NCBI RefSeq assembly: GCF_004103755.1
Contig: NZ_CP035283.1
Location: 2,604,001-2,668,000, forward strand
DNA: 64,000 nt
Direction: 5' to 3'
Source: Caproiciproducens sp. NJN-50
GTDB taxonomy: Bacteria; Bacillota; Clostridia; Oscillospirales; Acutalibacteraceae
A model generated the notes under the pieces. The model ran no database searches. It was not told the DNA's origin and saw only the letters and a program-made list of their open reading frames with translations. The position numbers were made by a program, and so were the translations under genes. The first letter of the stretch is position 1; each line of letters opens with the position of its first letter. Shown in pieces: positions 16,887-24,957 of this stretch.

Positions 16887-17393
16887 ATGCAAACGACGAT
16901 AACGGGCAGGGCCGCGGTCGTGCTCGGCAACAATATCGATACGGATCAGATTTACCCCGGCAGATTTTTGGACCTGATCGACCCGAAAGCGATCGGCAGC
17001 CACTGCCTGTGCGGAGTGGACCCCGAAATCGCCGGCCGTTTCCATCGGGGGGACATCATTGTGGCGGGAACCAATTTCGGGTGCGGCTCCAGCCGCGAGC
17101 ACGCGCCGATCGCGCTGCTCAGCATGGGCGCCAGCCTGGTCCTGGCCGATTCTTTCGCCCGGATTTTTTTCCGGAATTCCATCAACCTGGGCCTGCCGCT
17201 TTTAATCTGCAAGGGGATCAGCCAGAAGGTCCGGCCGGGCCAGGCGCTGAAAGTCGATCTTCTGGAGGGGACGGCCGAGATCGCGGAAACCGGAGAAGTG
17301 CTCTCCTGTGAAAGAATCGGCGGGCACGCGCTGGCGATTCTGGAGGCCGGCGGGATCAAGCCGATGTTCCGCGCGAAAATGGGCCTGAAATAG
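16887..17393 (+). CDS. 3-isopropylmalate dehydratase/homoaconitase-family small subunit
   Basis: 168-residue swivel subunit partner of the preceding gene. Typical segments are GNNIDTDQIYPGRFL, the GTNFGCGSSREHAPIAL substrate-specificity loop and FFRNSINLGLPLL. The ATG at 16887 follows GGGAGGG at suitable distance; a TTG at 16860 overlaps the upstream stop but lacks a ribosome site. Gap to the large subunit is 23 bases. The YxRS-type loop residues that would tell isopropylmalate from homoaconitate cannot be judged with certainty. Ends before a strong terminator, so the pair is a two-gene operon. Confidence 0.88.
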   Translation: MQTTITGRAAVVLGNNIDTDQIYPGRFLDLIDPKAIGSHCLCGVDPEIAGRFHRGDIIVAGTNFGCGSSREHAPIALLSMGASLVLADSFARIFFRNSINLGLPLLICKGISQKVRPGQALKVDLLEGTAEIAETGEVLSCERIGGHALAILEAGGIKPMFRAKMGLK

Positions 17394-17464
17394 GAGCTTT
17401 ATTCCGGCGGCGGAATCTCCCGCCTGTCCCGGAAAAAACCGGTCTTTCGATGAAGTGATCTAAA

Positions 17465-17503
17465 GATAGCAGACACAAAAACCGTGTCTGCTATCTTTTA
17501 TTT
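17465..17503 (+). terminator. Intrinsic terminator of the LeuCD-like operon
   Basis: GATAGCAGACAC at 17465-17476 pairs perfectly with GTGTCTGCTATC at 17484-17495, followed by TTTTATTT. Confidence 0.85.
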
Positions 17504-17543
17504 GCTGAAACTGGTCTTTCGCATCGAGTTTTAAAAGTAAAAA

Positions 17544-17572
17544 TTTACACATATGATTATGATACATTTAAT
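17544..17572 (+). promoter_or_regulatory. Possible sigma-A promoter of the L,D-transpeptidase gene
   Basis: TTTACA at 17544-17549 and TTTAAT at 17567-17572 are separated by 17 bases, 28 bases ahead of the start codon. Moderate match only. Confidence 0.4.
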
Positions 17573-17600
17573 CCGAATGTGACGGAAGGTATCGCAAGAT

Positions 17601-18998
17601 ATGAAACATTTTGAAATAAAAAAACTGACAGAGAGCGAGGCCGCCGAAAGCATTGCAATTTTAGCAGTTTCAATCGCACTGATCTATTCATTGATTTCTG
17701 TATACTTTTGCAATCATTTCTTTTTTCATACGGAAATCAATGGAGTAAATGTTTCATTAAAAGCATACGATACCGCGAATCAGACGATCAGCGACTTTAT
17801 TAAGGGCTATGAATTGCAGTTGACGGAAAGAGATCGCGAAACAGAAGAGATAGCCGGGCAGGATATCGATTTGCAATATAATGAAAAAAAACGGATTTCT
17901 GAAATTTGCCAAAAGCAAATTTCGTTGGAGTGGATCGGATCTTTGTTCAAGGGTCAAAAATTTTATATCAATAATTTATTCATTTATAACCAAGACCTCT
18001 TGAAAAATAAAATCAGTCAATTGGATTGTCTGAATAAAACTATTACAAAACCTAAAAATGTAAATTTCGAGTATTCAAATGGTTCTTACAAGGTGATCAG
18101 AGAAGTATATGGAAACGAAATCATAAAAGATAAATTAGACGAAGCGATAAAAACGAGCATTGAAAACGGAGAGACAAAACTGAATTTAGAAGAAAAACAA
18201 TGCTACGAAAACCCCACATATACTTCGAGCTCTGACAAAACCCTTATGACCAAAAGGCTGCTGGACAGGTATGTTTCATCGAACATCACCTATAAATTCG
18301 GCGATAAAAACGAAACATTAGATGGAAATACAATCAACAAGTGGCTTCATGTCGGCGAAAAATTGGATGTTAAAATAGACAGGGCGGGAATTGTAAAATA
18401 TGTAAACGAATTGAGCAGAAAATACGATACCGTCGGAACGCCGAGAGATTTTGCAGCATCTGTAGGAAAAACAATCGCGGTGAAAGGAGGGCTTTACGGG
18501 TGGAAAATCGATCAAAGCGCCGAGGCAGAAGCATTATTCGAAAATATCACACGTGGTGAAACAGTAAAAAGAGAGCCGATCTATGCTCAAACGGCTTTAT
18601 CCAGGGGGAAAAATGAAATAGGCAGCACCTATTTGGAAATCGACATAACAAAGCAGCACGTATGGTTTTATAGGGAGGGAAAGCTCATCGCCGAAGGTCC
18701 CGTGGTAACCGGAAATCCAAACAGGGGATGGTCGACCGTGACCGGAACTTATTCGCTCAACTACAAACAAAAAGGCGCAACCTTAAGCGGTCCCGGCTCT
18801 AAAACCAACGTGACTTATTGGATGCCCTTTTTCGGAAATATTGGATTACACGACGCATACTGGAGATCCTCTTTCGGAGGACAAATATATAAAAGGAACG
18901 GGACCCATGGATGCATTAACGCCCCCTTCTATCTGGCGAAGACAATTTTCGATCACATAGAAGCCGGGACCCCGGTCGTCTGCTATGAAGAAGGATAA
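17601..18998 (+). CDS. L,D-transpeptidase with N-terminal membrane anchor
   Basis: 465 residues. A membrane helix lies at about residues 17-38, then an extracellular region of about 290 residues that resembles the VanW-associated peptidoglycan-binding repeat, then a C-terminal YkuD domain. The catalytic site is seen in NIGLHDAYWR and GTHGCINAPF (His and Cys). Such enzymes form 3-3 cross-links in peptidoglycan and resist many beta-lactams. The gene is clearly richer in A+T and in AAA, ATA and AAT codons than its neighbours, which suggests later acquisition or relaxed codon use. It stands alone, with its own promoter-like sequence and a strong terminator. Confidence 0.92.
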   Translation: MKHFEIKKLTESEAAESIAILAVSIALIYSLISVYFCNHFFFHTEINGVNVSLKAYDTANQTISDFIKGYELQLTERDRETEEIAGQDIDLQYNEKKRISEICQKQISLEWIGSLFKGQKFYINNLFIYNQDLLKNKISQLDCLNKTITKPKNVNFEYSNGSYKVIREVYGNEIIKDKLDEAIKTSIENGETKLNLEEKQCYENPTYTSSSDKTLMTKRLLDRYVSSNITYKFGDKNETLDGNTINKWLHVGEKLDVKIDRAGIVKYVNELSRKYDTVGTPRDFAASVGKTIAVKGGLYGWKIDQSAEAEALFENITRGETVKREPIYAQTALSRGKNEIGSTYLEIDITKQHVWFYREGKLIAEGPVVTGNPNRGWSTVTGTYSLNYKQKGATLSGPGSKTNVTYWMPFFGNIGLHDAYWRSSFGGQIYKRNGTHGCINAPFYLAKTIFDHIEAGTPVVCYEEG

Positions 18999-19041
18999 AT
19001 CCATGATCCAGTCTATAAGCTCCATTGACATGTTTCGATAG

Positions 19042-19069
19042 AAATGCCGCCCAATAATGGGCGGCATTT
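19042..19069 (+). terminator. Terminator hairpin after the L,D-transpeptidase gene
   Basis: AAATGCCGCCC at 19042-19052 and GGGCGGCATTT at 19059-19069 are exact reverse complements around a six-base loop. T-rich 3' arm, no longer T run. Confidence 0.75.
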
Positions 19070-19086
19070 CTAAGGGAGGGAGTATT

Positions 19087-19239
19087 ATGAAAAAGTTATA
19101 TATAAAAGCCTCACTTGAGGCCGCTTGTAATTTGTCCGGAGCCGTGGGGGGCATTTCATCCTTACCGCCGGTCTGGCACTTCGATTGGAACAATTACAGA
19201 ATACCGGGAGATTGTGACCGGGCGATGAAGCTCTTTTGA
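19087..19239 (+). CDS. Possible small protein, 50 residues
   Basis: ATG at 19087 follows AAGGGAGGGAG at good spacing and opens a 50-codon frame with the N-terminus MKKLYIKASLEAACNLSG. No family is recognised and no membrane segment is clear. It lies in a 344-base gap after a terminator. The ribosome site is the only positive evidence, and the frame may be chance. Confidence 0.25.
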   Translation: MKKLYIKASLEAACNLSGAVGGISSLPPVWHFDWNNYRIPGDCDRAMKLF

Positions 19240-19342
19240 AGATTCTGAATACTTTCTGTGAATAAAGTATGGACACTTTTCAGGAAAAAAATTCAAAGAA
19301 AAATAATGAACGTCATTTTTTCATCTTAACGGGCAGCCAAGT

Positions 19343-20509
19343 TCATTCTGAGGTTTGCTGCTCCGCAGGGCATCGTCTCTTCTTAAGCCTTTTGCTCACG
19401 TCCTCCCGGAGAAGGGTGTACAAGACGGAACAGACGGGGATGGAAACGAGCATTCCTGCCACGCCGAACAGGTTCCCGCCGATGGTCACGGCAACCAGGA
19501 CCCACAGCGCGGGAAGCCCAACCCTCGAGCCGACCACATGCGGAAAGATCAGGTTTCCCTCAAGCTGCTGCAGAATGACAAAGAACACAACAAACCATAT
19601 GGCCTGAATCGGACTGACAATCAGGATCAGCAGGGCCCCGATCACGGTGCTTAAAAAGGCCCCGATGATCGGGATCAGCGCCATAAATGCGACTAAAACA
19701 GAAACCAGAAGTGCATAAGGGAACCGGAACAGGCTCATGCCGATCAGGCAAAGTGTTCCAAGAATACATGCCTCCGTGCACTGCCCGACAATAAAATTGG
19801 AAAACGCCGTGTAGACCAAACTGCAAAGCCGCAGGAACGGCACGTGGAATTTGTTCGGCAAATACGCCTGGAAAACACGGATCGCCTGCCGGCGCAGCTT
19901 TTCTTTCTGAATCAGGATATTCAGAGCAATAACGAAGCTCAGCACGAGCGTCAGAGCGGCATGGAACACATTGGCGGTCACCATGACGGTCGAACCGACC
20001 AGAGTGCCGGCCAGCTTTTGGCCGTTCGCCGCAATCATCTGGCTTGCGCTTGCCCAGTCAATTTTTATACTGCGCAGATACTCGCCAATCGCCGGATACT
20101 CCGATGCGATCTGCGCCAGGCTTTTCTGCAGGCCGTTAAAAAACGACGGGGTCTGATTTGTAAGGCTTGTAATAGTCCGGACGAGCTCAGGGACGACAAT
20201 CAGGAGGATCAGCGCAATCAAGCCGATCACAATCAGCAGCGAGGTTAATATGCTGACCGGCCTTCGGATTTTCGGCCAAATTTTCAGAGGTTTCCGGTTC
20301 AGGCCGGAAAAAAGCTTTGTTTCAATCGGCAGCATTACAATATTTAAAATAAAAGCAAAGACGAGGCCAAGCAAAATCGGAGCAAAAACGCCGCCCAAAA
20401 TTCCAAGCAAGTCCGGAATCCGGTATAAATTCTGCAATGCCATATAAAATACAATTCCAAATGCGATGAGAAGGGCCAGCATTTTCATATTCTTTCTGTT
20501 AAGTTCCAT
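19343..20509 (-). CDS. AI-2E-family (PerM/YdiK) membrane transporter
   Basis: 388 residues with about eight membrane helices and a central soluble segment rich in charged residues, as usual for the AI-2 exporter family, which also includes Na+/H+ antiporters and proteins of unknown cargo. Family-like stretches are IIGAFLSTVIGALLIL and LEGNLIFPHVVGSRVGLPALWVL. The ATG at 20509 (MELNRKN) is preferred over a TTG at 20542. It stands alone on the minus strand. True cargo cannot be judged from the sequence. Confidence 0.85.
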   Translation of the reverse strand: MELNRKNMKMLALLIAFGIVFYMALQNLYRIPDLLGILGGVFAPILLGLVFAFILNIVMLPIETKLFSGLNRKPLKIWPKIRRPVSILTSLLIVIGLIALILLIVVPELVRTITSLTNQTPSFFNGLQKSLAQIASEYPAIGEYLRSIKIDWASASQMIAANGQKLAGTLVGSTVMVTANVFHAALTLVLSFVIALNILIQKEKLRRQAIRVFQAYLPNKFHVPFLRLCSLVYTAFSNFIVGQCTEACILGTLCLIGMSLFRFPYALLVSVLVAFMALIPIIGAFLSTVIGALLILIVSPIQAIWFVVFFVILQQLEGNLIFPHVVGSRVGLPALWVLVAVTIGGNLFGVAGMLVSIPVCSVLYTLLREDVSKRLKKRRCPAEQQTSE

Positions 20510-20734
20510 CTTTTTTCCCTTTTCTGCGTCCTGTCTTTTCAAGGCTTATAAAAACATTATGCCTAATCCCGGAATAAATAGCAATATCTTTACAATTTTA
20601 TTCCCTTTTTATTTTGGATTTTTCAGATGCCTGTAATCACTTTCTCCCGCCGCCGTCCAAAATTTAGCCTTTGTGACGGGCGGATTTCACAAGACAGCCC
20701 AACCCAAGGCCGAGCACATCATAAGCAAGCCCTG

Positions 20735-20941
20735 TTAACCGATCTTATTAAAAGTTACCGTCCTATCCTTAAGGGATATTTTCCCGGCCTGATACCCATA
20801 TTGAAAAAGTTCCTTTTTGTATTGCAAAAAAGAATGGTCCATCTCAATTCCTAAAATATCATGTATTTCAGCAAAAGATAATTTCACAGATGTGGCATTC
20901 GTCTTTTGAATATACTCCCATAAAGCGTTATACTTACTCAT
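20735..20941 (-). CDS. Small conserved protein (DUF7662-like)
   Basis: 68 residues with predicted alpha/beta content. It matches, from memory, a small family of Firmicutes proteins with the pattern KYNALWEYIQ, LSFAEIHDILG and DHSFLQYKKEL, usually annotated as a domain of unknown function. Good start context (GGAAGGGAACAG upstream of ATG). It stands alone between the AI-2E-type transporter gene and the tRNA region. Function unknown; size and basic charge would allow nucleic-acid binding, but this is only a guess. Confidence 0.7.
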   Translation of the reverse strand: MSKYNALWEYIQKTNATSVKLSFAEIHDILGIEMDHSFLQYKKELFQYGYQAGKISLKDRTVTFNKIG

Positions 20942-21176
20942 GCTATCCTGTTCCCTTCCATTTCTGTGCTTCCGAAATCAAATGATCAGGCCGTGTTTTT
21001 GATCCGCAAGTCAGTCATTTATCGACTCGACGCCAAGCTGCCTGAGCTTGCCAAGTTTGTTCCGCGGTAAAAAGGCCCTGAATCCGCGTTTGTGTTATCT
21101 TTCGGTATAATAGTCATTTTTTCTTGATTTACTCCATTCCGATTTACTCATATAATTTATATATACATAACTATTT

Positions 21177-21222
21177 GACAACGGAAGGGGGAGAGGATAA
21201 ATCCTCTCCCCCTTCCGTTGTC
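21177..21222. repeat. 46-bp near-perfect palindrome
   Basis: The arm GACAACGGAAGGGGGAGAGG continuing to AT (21177-21198) is the exact reverse complement of the arm at 21201-21222, with AA between. The hairpin would have a 20-bp or longer stem. It is not followed by T residues on the plus strand. It lies between an AT-rich stretch and a tRNA-Lys 3' fragment. The region 20942-21391 otherwise shows no credible gene. Confidence 0.85.
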
Positions 21223-21226
21223 TTCC

Positions 21227-21242
21227 GGTGAACCATCGGGGA
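21227..21242. repeat. Copy of the tRNA-Lys 3' end (16 bp), possible integration scar
   Basis: GGTGAACCATCGGGGA is identical to 21393-21408, which is the 3' acceptor and T-stem portion of the tRNA-Lys gene, and has the same orientation. It lies about 150 bases beyond the tRNA 3' end. A further T-arm-like GGTTCGAATCC is at 21324-21334 on the opposite strand. Confidence 0.6.
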
Positions 21243-21391
21243 GCCTCCGGCAGCTTCGCCGCCGTGCAGTTCCTCGCTGAAACGGTCCTGCAAGGGTCAT
21301 CTCTTAACGCTCGGACCCTTTTGGGTTCGAATCCGTACAGCAACTAAAACAAAAACGGAACACATTTTCCAGTGCTCCGCTTGTCTCTTTT

Positions 21392-21467
21392 TGGTGAACC
21401 ATCGGGGATTCGAACCCCGGACACCTTGATTAAAAGTCAAGTGCTCTACCAACTGAGCTAATGATTC
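21392..21467 (-). tRNA. tRNA-Lys (anticodon TTT)
   Basis: 76-nt cloverleaf with encoded CCA. Acceptor arms GAATCAT and ATGGTTC pair with one G-T wobble. The anticodon arm is CTTGA-CTTTTAA-TCAAG and the T arm CGGGG-TTCGAAT-CCCCG. It is the last of five tRNA genes on this strand. Confidence 0.97.
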
Positions 21468-21512
21468 ATATTTGGGCCGCCCTCAGCGCATAGCCCGCCG
21501 CGGGCGGACCTG

Positions 21513-21588
21513 TGGCTGGGCTGGCAGGATTTGAACCTACGAAATGACGGAGTCAAAGTCCGTTGCCTTACCCCTTGGCTACAGCCCA
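21513..21588 (-). tRNA. tRNA-Gln (anticodon TTG)
   Basis: Cloverleaf with encoded CCA. Acceptor TGGGCTG pairs with CAGCCCA; anticodon arm ACGGA-CTTTGAC-TCCGT; T loop TTCAAAT. Confidence 0.97.
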
Positions 21589-21635
21589 ATCTATCAGTAC
21601 GGTCTGTCGTGTCTGCAACCGTATCATCTAAAAAA

Positions 21636-21713
21636 TGGGGTGGAAGATGGGATTCGAACCCACGGTCTCCAGTGCCACAAACTGGCGCTTTAACCAGCTA
21701 AGCTACATCCACC
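21636..21713 (-). tRNA. tRNA-His (anticodon GTG)
   Basis: Anticodon arm CCAGT-TTGTGGC-ACTGG. The extra G at position -1 faces a C discriminator base, the hallmark of tRNA-His. CCA is encoded. The acceptor has one T-T mismatch. Confidence 0.95.
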
Positions 21714-21724
21714 ATATCGGATTG

Positions 21725-21801
<77 letters not shown>

Positions 21802-21810
21802 AAAAAAGTA

Positions 21811-21884
21811 TGGAGCGAGTGATGGGAATCGAACCCACGCGACCAGCTTGGAAGGCTGGAGTTCTGCCACTGAACTACACTCGC
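21811..21884 (-). tRNA. tRNA-Gly (anticodon TCC)
   Basis: 74-nt cloverleaf with encoded CCA. Anticodon arm CCAGC-CTTCCAA-GCTGG; acceptor GCGAGTG pairs with CACTCGC. First gene of the five-tRNA cluster on the minus strand. Confidence 0.97.
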
Positions 21885-21976
21885 GTTTCAGCGACGGCTA
21901 TCATTATAGCATGGTTCAGCGGCAGTTGTCAATGATAAATTACATTTCTCCGGCCTTTTCTTTTATTTTCGTCCGT

Positions 21977-24280
21977 TTATTGCATGACCTGTAGTTGAAT
22001 GCCCTTTTCGTCGTCGGCAGTCACCGCAATCCCGGCCAGGGAATCACTTCCGCTCTCCACCAGGATGGAGGCGATTCTGTCTTCCACCTTACGGCGGATC
22101 AGATTGCGAAGGTCCCTCGCGCCGCTCTTTCCGCCGATTGCATTCCGGGCAAGCCACCGGGTCGCTTTTTCATCGTAGACCAACCGGGTCCCACGCTCCT
22201 TCAGCGTAGCGACATACTCATCCAGCATTAAATGGGCAATTTTTTCAAAGTCATCTTCCTTCAGCTGCCGGAACACGATGATCTCATCCACCCGGCTGAT
22301 GAACTCAGGCCTGAGAAAATCGGAAAGAGCCTTGAGGACCCTCTCACGGGTCACATCGGCGTCGCTGCGGGCAAAGCCGAGAGTCCCCTCCTTCTTTTCG
22401 CTTCCGGCATTCGAGGTCATCACAAGCACCGTATTTTCAAAATTCACATTCCGCCCGTGCGCGTCGGTAATATGGCCCTCATCCAGAATCTGCAAAAGAA
22501 TATTCATCACGTCCGGATGAGCCTTTTCGATTTCGTCAAACAAAAGCACGGAATACGGGCGGCGGCGCACCTTCTCTGTCACCTGCCCTGCCTCGTCATA
22601 TCCCACATAGCCCGGGGGCGACCCGATGATACGGGAAACCGAGTGCTTTTCCATGAACTCCGACATGTCCAACCGGATCAGCGTTTCGGGCGTGTCGAAC
22701 AATTCCTTGGAAAGAACCTTGACCAGCTCGGTTTTTCCGACTCCCGTGGGGCCGACAAAAATAAAAGAAGCAGGCCGGCGGCGCGGGCTGATCTGCACCC
22801 GGCTGCGGCGGATCGCGGCCGAAACGGCCGCCACCGCCTCTTCCTGTCCGACGATTTTTCCGTTCAGCTTCTGTTCCAGCTCCGCAAGCTTTTTCAATTC
22901 GTTTTCCTGGATCCGGCTCGCCGGAATTCCCGTCCAAAGCTCAATGACCCTGGCGACGTCCCTCTCCTCGACCTGGGAACCGAGCGCCGCGGGGGCCAGC
23001 TCTTTTTCTTTTAGCTCCAGGCGGGAAATATTCGTGCGTATCTCGGCCAGCTTCTGATAATCCGGCTCCGTGCTGTCGGCTGTCAGCTCTTCTTCCTGCG
23101 CATGAAGATCCGCCAGCTGTTCCGCGTTTCTGTCGTACTGTTCCATGGAAACATTTCTCAGAGCGGCGCATGAACAGGACTCATCCAAAAGGTCGATGGC
23201 TTTGTCAGGCAGAAACCGGTCGTTGATATAACGCTCCGACAGCGTGACGATTTTCCGGATGACCGGTTCCGTCACACGCACCCGGTGAAAATTTTCATAG
23301 TAGGATTTAATGCCGTTCAATACCTCGACCGTCTCCTGAATGGACGGCTCCGCAATCGTCACGGGCTGAAAACGCCGTTCCAGCGCCGCGTCCTTTTCGA
23401 TATATTTGCGGTATTCGTTGAAGGTCGTCGCGCCGATCACCTGAATTTCCCCGCGGGAAAGGGCAGGCTTTAATATGTTTGCGGCATTCATGGAACCTTC
23501 CGCGTCCCCTGTGCCAACCAGATTGTGTACTTCATCGATAAACAGAATGATGTTTCCTTCCGCCTTGACCTCTTCCAGAAGTCCCTTGATCCGGCTTTCA
23601 AACTGCCCGCGGAACTGCGTTCCCGCAACCAGGGCCGTCAGGTCAAGCAGATGGATTTCCTTTTTGCGCAGCGCCGCGGGGACATTGCCGCCGGCAATCC
23701 GCAGGGCGAGCCCTTCCGCCACGGCCGTTTTGCCGACGCCCGGCTCACCGATCAGGCAGGGATTGTTCTTGGTCCTGCGGCTGAGAATCTGAATGACGCG
23801 CGCGATTTCCTTCTCCCGGCCGACTACGGCGTCAATCTGCTGTGCCCTGGCCCGGGCGGTCAGGTTCGTGCAATAGGCATCCAGATGCTTCCGCTTGGTC
23901 TTATGCTTTTCTTTCGGAGCTTTTTTGCTGGATTCTCCGTTCTGGACCTGCTCCGGGCTGTTGGCCCCGCCGGGATAAATATTCTGAATGAACGGAAACG
24001 TCGCGGCTCCGCCGGGCACAAAGCCGCTCAGAGCGCTTTCAGAGCCGTTTTCCCCTTCGCCGGGATCGTCCTGGTTTTCCTCAATCATATCGGTCAGCTC
24101 GGATTCCATCGCCTCCATCTGTTCATCCGTGATTCCCATTTGGTCCAGCAAATCATTCACCGGCTTTATTCCAAGTTCCTTGGCACAAATCAAACAAAGC
24201 CCGCGGCTTTCCCCCATATCAGCCGATGGGGTCAGAAATACAACCGCAGGTCTCTTGTGACATTTGGAACACATGATCAT
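21977..24280 (-). CDS. Clp/Hsp100 ATPase, ClpE/ClpC-like, with N-terminal zinc finger
   Basis: 767 residues. Cys4/Cys7 and Cys29/Cys32 form an N-terminal zinc finger as in ClpE, followed by an acidic Gly/Ser-rich linker to residue 140. Two AAA modules follow: Walker A GEPGVGKT at about 178-185 with FIDEVHNL, and GPTGVGKT at about 510-517 with LLFDEIEKAHPDV. A TLGFA loop after the second module is the likely ClpP-binding site, so it probably unfolds substrates for ClpP. The usual double Clp_N repeat is absent. No CtsR-type operator was seen upstream. Stands alone, 60 bases from pgsA, and could be co-transcribed with nothing else. Confidence 0.92.
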   Translation of the reverse strand: MIMCSKCHKRPAVVFLTPSADMGESRGLCLICAKELGIKPVNDLLDQMGITDEQMEAMESELTDMIEENQDDPGEGENGSESALSGFVPGGAATFPFIQNIYPGGANSPEQVQNGESSKKAPKEKHKTKRKHLDAYCTNLTARARAQQIDAVVGREKEIARVIQILSRRTKNNPCLIGEPGVGKTAVAEGLALRIAGGNVPAALRKKEIHLLDLTALVAGTQFRGQFESRIKGLLEEVKAEGNIILFIDEVHNLVGTGDAEGSMNAANILKPALSRGEIQVIGATTFNEYRKYIEKDAALERRFQPVTIAEPSIQETVEVLNGIKSYYENFHRVRVTEPVIRKIVTLSERYINDRFLPDKAIDLLDESCSCAALRNVSMEQYDRNAEQLADLHAQEEELTADSTEPDYQKLAEIRTNISRLELKEKELAPAALGSQVEERDVARVIELWTGIPASRIQENELKKLAELEQKLNGKIVGQEEAVAAVSAAIRRSRVQISPRRRPASFIFVGPTGVGKTELVKVLSKELFDTPETLIRLDMSEFMEKHSVSRIIGSPPGYVGYDEAGQVTEKVRRRPYSVLLFDEIEKAHPDVMNILLQILDEGHITDAHGRNVNFENTVLVMTSNAGSEKKEGTLGFARSDADVTRERVLKALSDFLRPEFISRVDEIIVFRQLKEDDFEKIAHLMLDEYVATLKERGTRLVYDEKATRWLARNAIGGKSGARDLRNLIRRKVEDRIASILVESGSDSLAGIAVTADDEKGIQLQVMQ

Positions 24281-24339
24281 TTCAGCTCACTTCTTTTCTT
24301 TTCATACTATGATACCATAAAAAAACGGATTTACAAGTT

Positions 24340-24957
24340 TTATCCGCGTCTCTTTTTATCCATAACTTCCTGAATGTCAATCTTGTACTTCGGATCATCC
24401 GAACGATAAATGTCGAAATAGATTTTTGCATAGCGGACAAAAGCATAAATCATAAACGCGGCGGTGATGGACAGAAGCGTTACGGACACGATCAGTTCCT
24501 TATCCTCCCCGATCCCGATCCCCTTCAGAAAAACGATAATTCCAAAGGAAATATAAAACAACACGGTCGCGGTTTTCCCGAACCACTGGGAACCGCCCGG
24601 GCGTTTTTTCTTTTTTCCGATCAAAAAAATCCCAGCGGAAACCATCAGGGCCTCCTTGATCACAAAGACCGCGAGAAACGGAATCAGGATCGGCTGCTTT
24701 ACCGCAAGGCAGATCGCGACCGCGCCCTGCGTCAGCTTGTCGGAAAGCGGATCCAGCATCTGGCCGAGCTCCGTGGTCTGATGGTATCTGCGGGCAATCA
24801 TTCCATCCAGCATATCGGTCAGCCCGGATAAAATCAAAACGGCAGCCGCCTTCAGGATCTGATCCCCCTCGTAATAAATCACAAAAGGAATGATCAGCAG
24901 CATCCTCAGAACCGTCAGCGTATTGGGTATATTAAAGTTTTTGTTTCTGTCCTGCAT
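24340..24957 (-). CDS. pgsA: CDP-diacylglycerol-glycerol-3-phosphate 3-phosphatidyltransferase
   Basis: 205-residue membrane enzyme that makes phosphatidylglycerophosphate, the first committed step to phosphatidylglycerol. The CDP-alcohol phosphotransferase signature is complete: DMLDGMIARRYHQTTELGQ followed by MLDPLSDKL (D-x2-DG-x2-AR-x8-9-G-x3-D-x3-D). About six membrane helices. Its start overlaps the end of cvpA by 26 bases, which implies translational coupling. The basic C-terminal tail (MDKKRRG) is normal. Other enzymes of this superfamily are possible, but length and motif fit PgsA best. Confidence 0.88.
   Translation of the reverse strand: MQDRNKNFNIPNTLTVLRMLLIIPFVIYYEGDQILKAAAVLILSGLTDMLDGMIARRYHQTTELGQMLDPLSDKLTQGAVAICLAVKQPILIPFLAVFVIKEALMVSAGIFLIGKKKKRPGGSQWFGKTATVLFYISFGIIVFLKGIGIGEDKELIVSVTLLSITAAFMIYAFVRYAKIYFDIYRSDDPKYKIDIQEVMDKKRRG

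Noticed and set aside
20510..20734. Gene or regulatory site in the gap upstream of the AI-2E-type transporter
   Set aside because: AT-rich, a plus-strand frame from 20627 runs antisense into the small conserved gene and lacks a ribosome site.
21095..21343. 82-codon minus-strand open frame beside the tRNA-Lys gene
   Set aside because: It runs through the long palindrome and the tRNA 3' copy and has no ribosome site; it is read as a shadow of the repeat.
21307..21345. Possible sixth tRNA on the plus strand (GGTTCGAATCC T-loop)
   Set aside because: Only the T-loop is tRNA-like; stem pairing fails and no D or anticodon arm is found.
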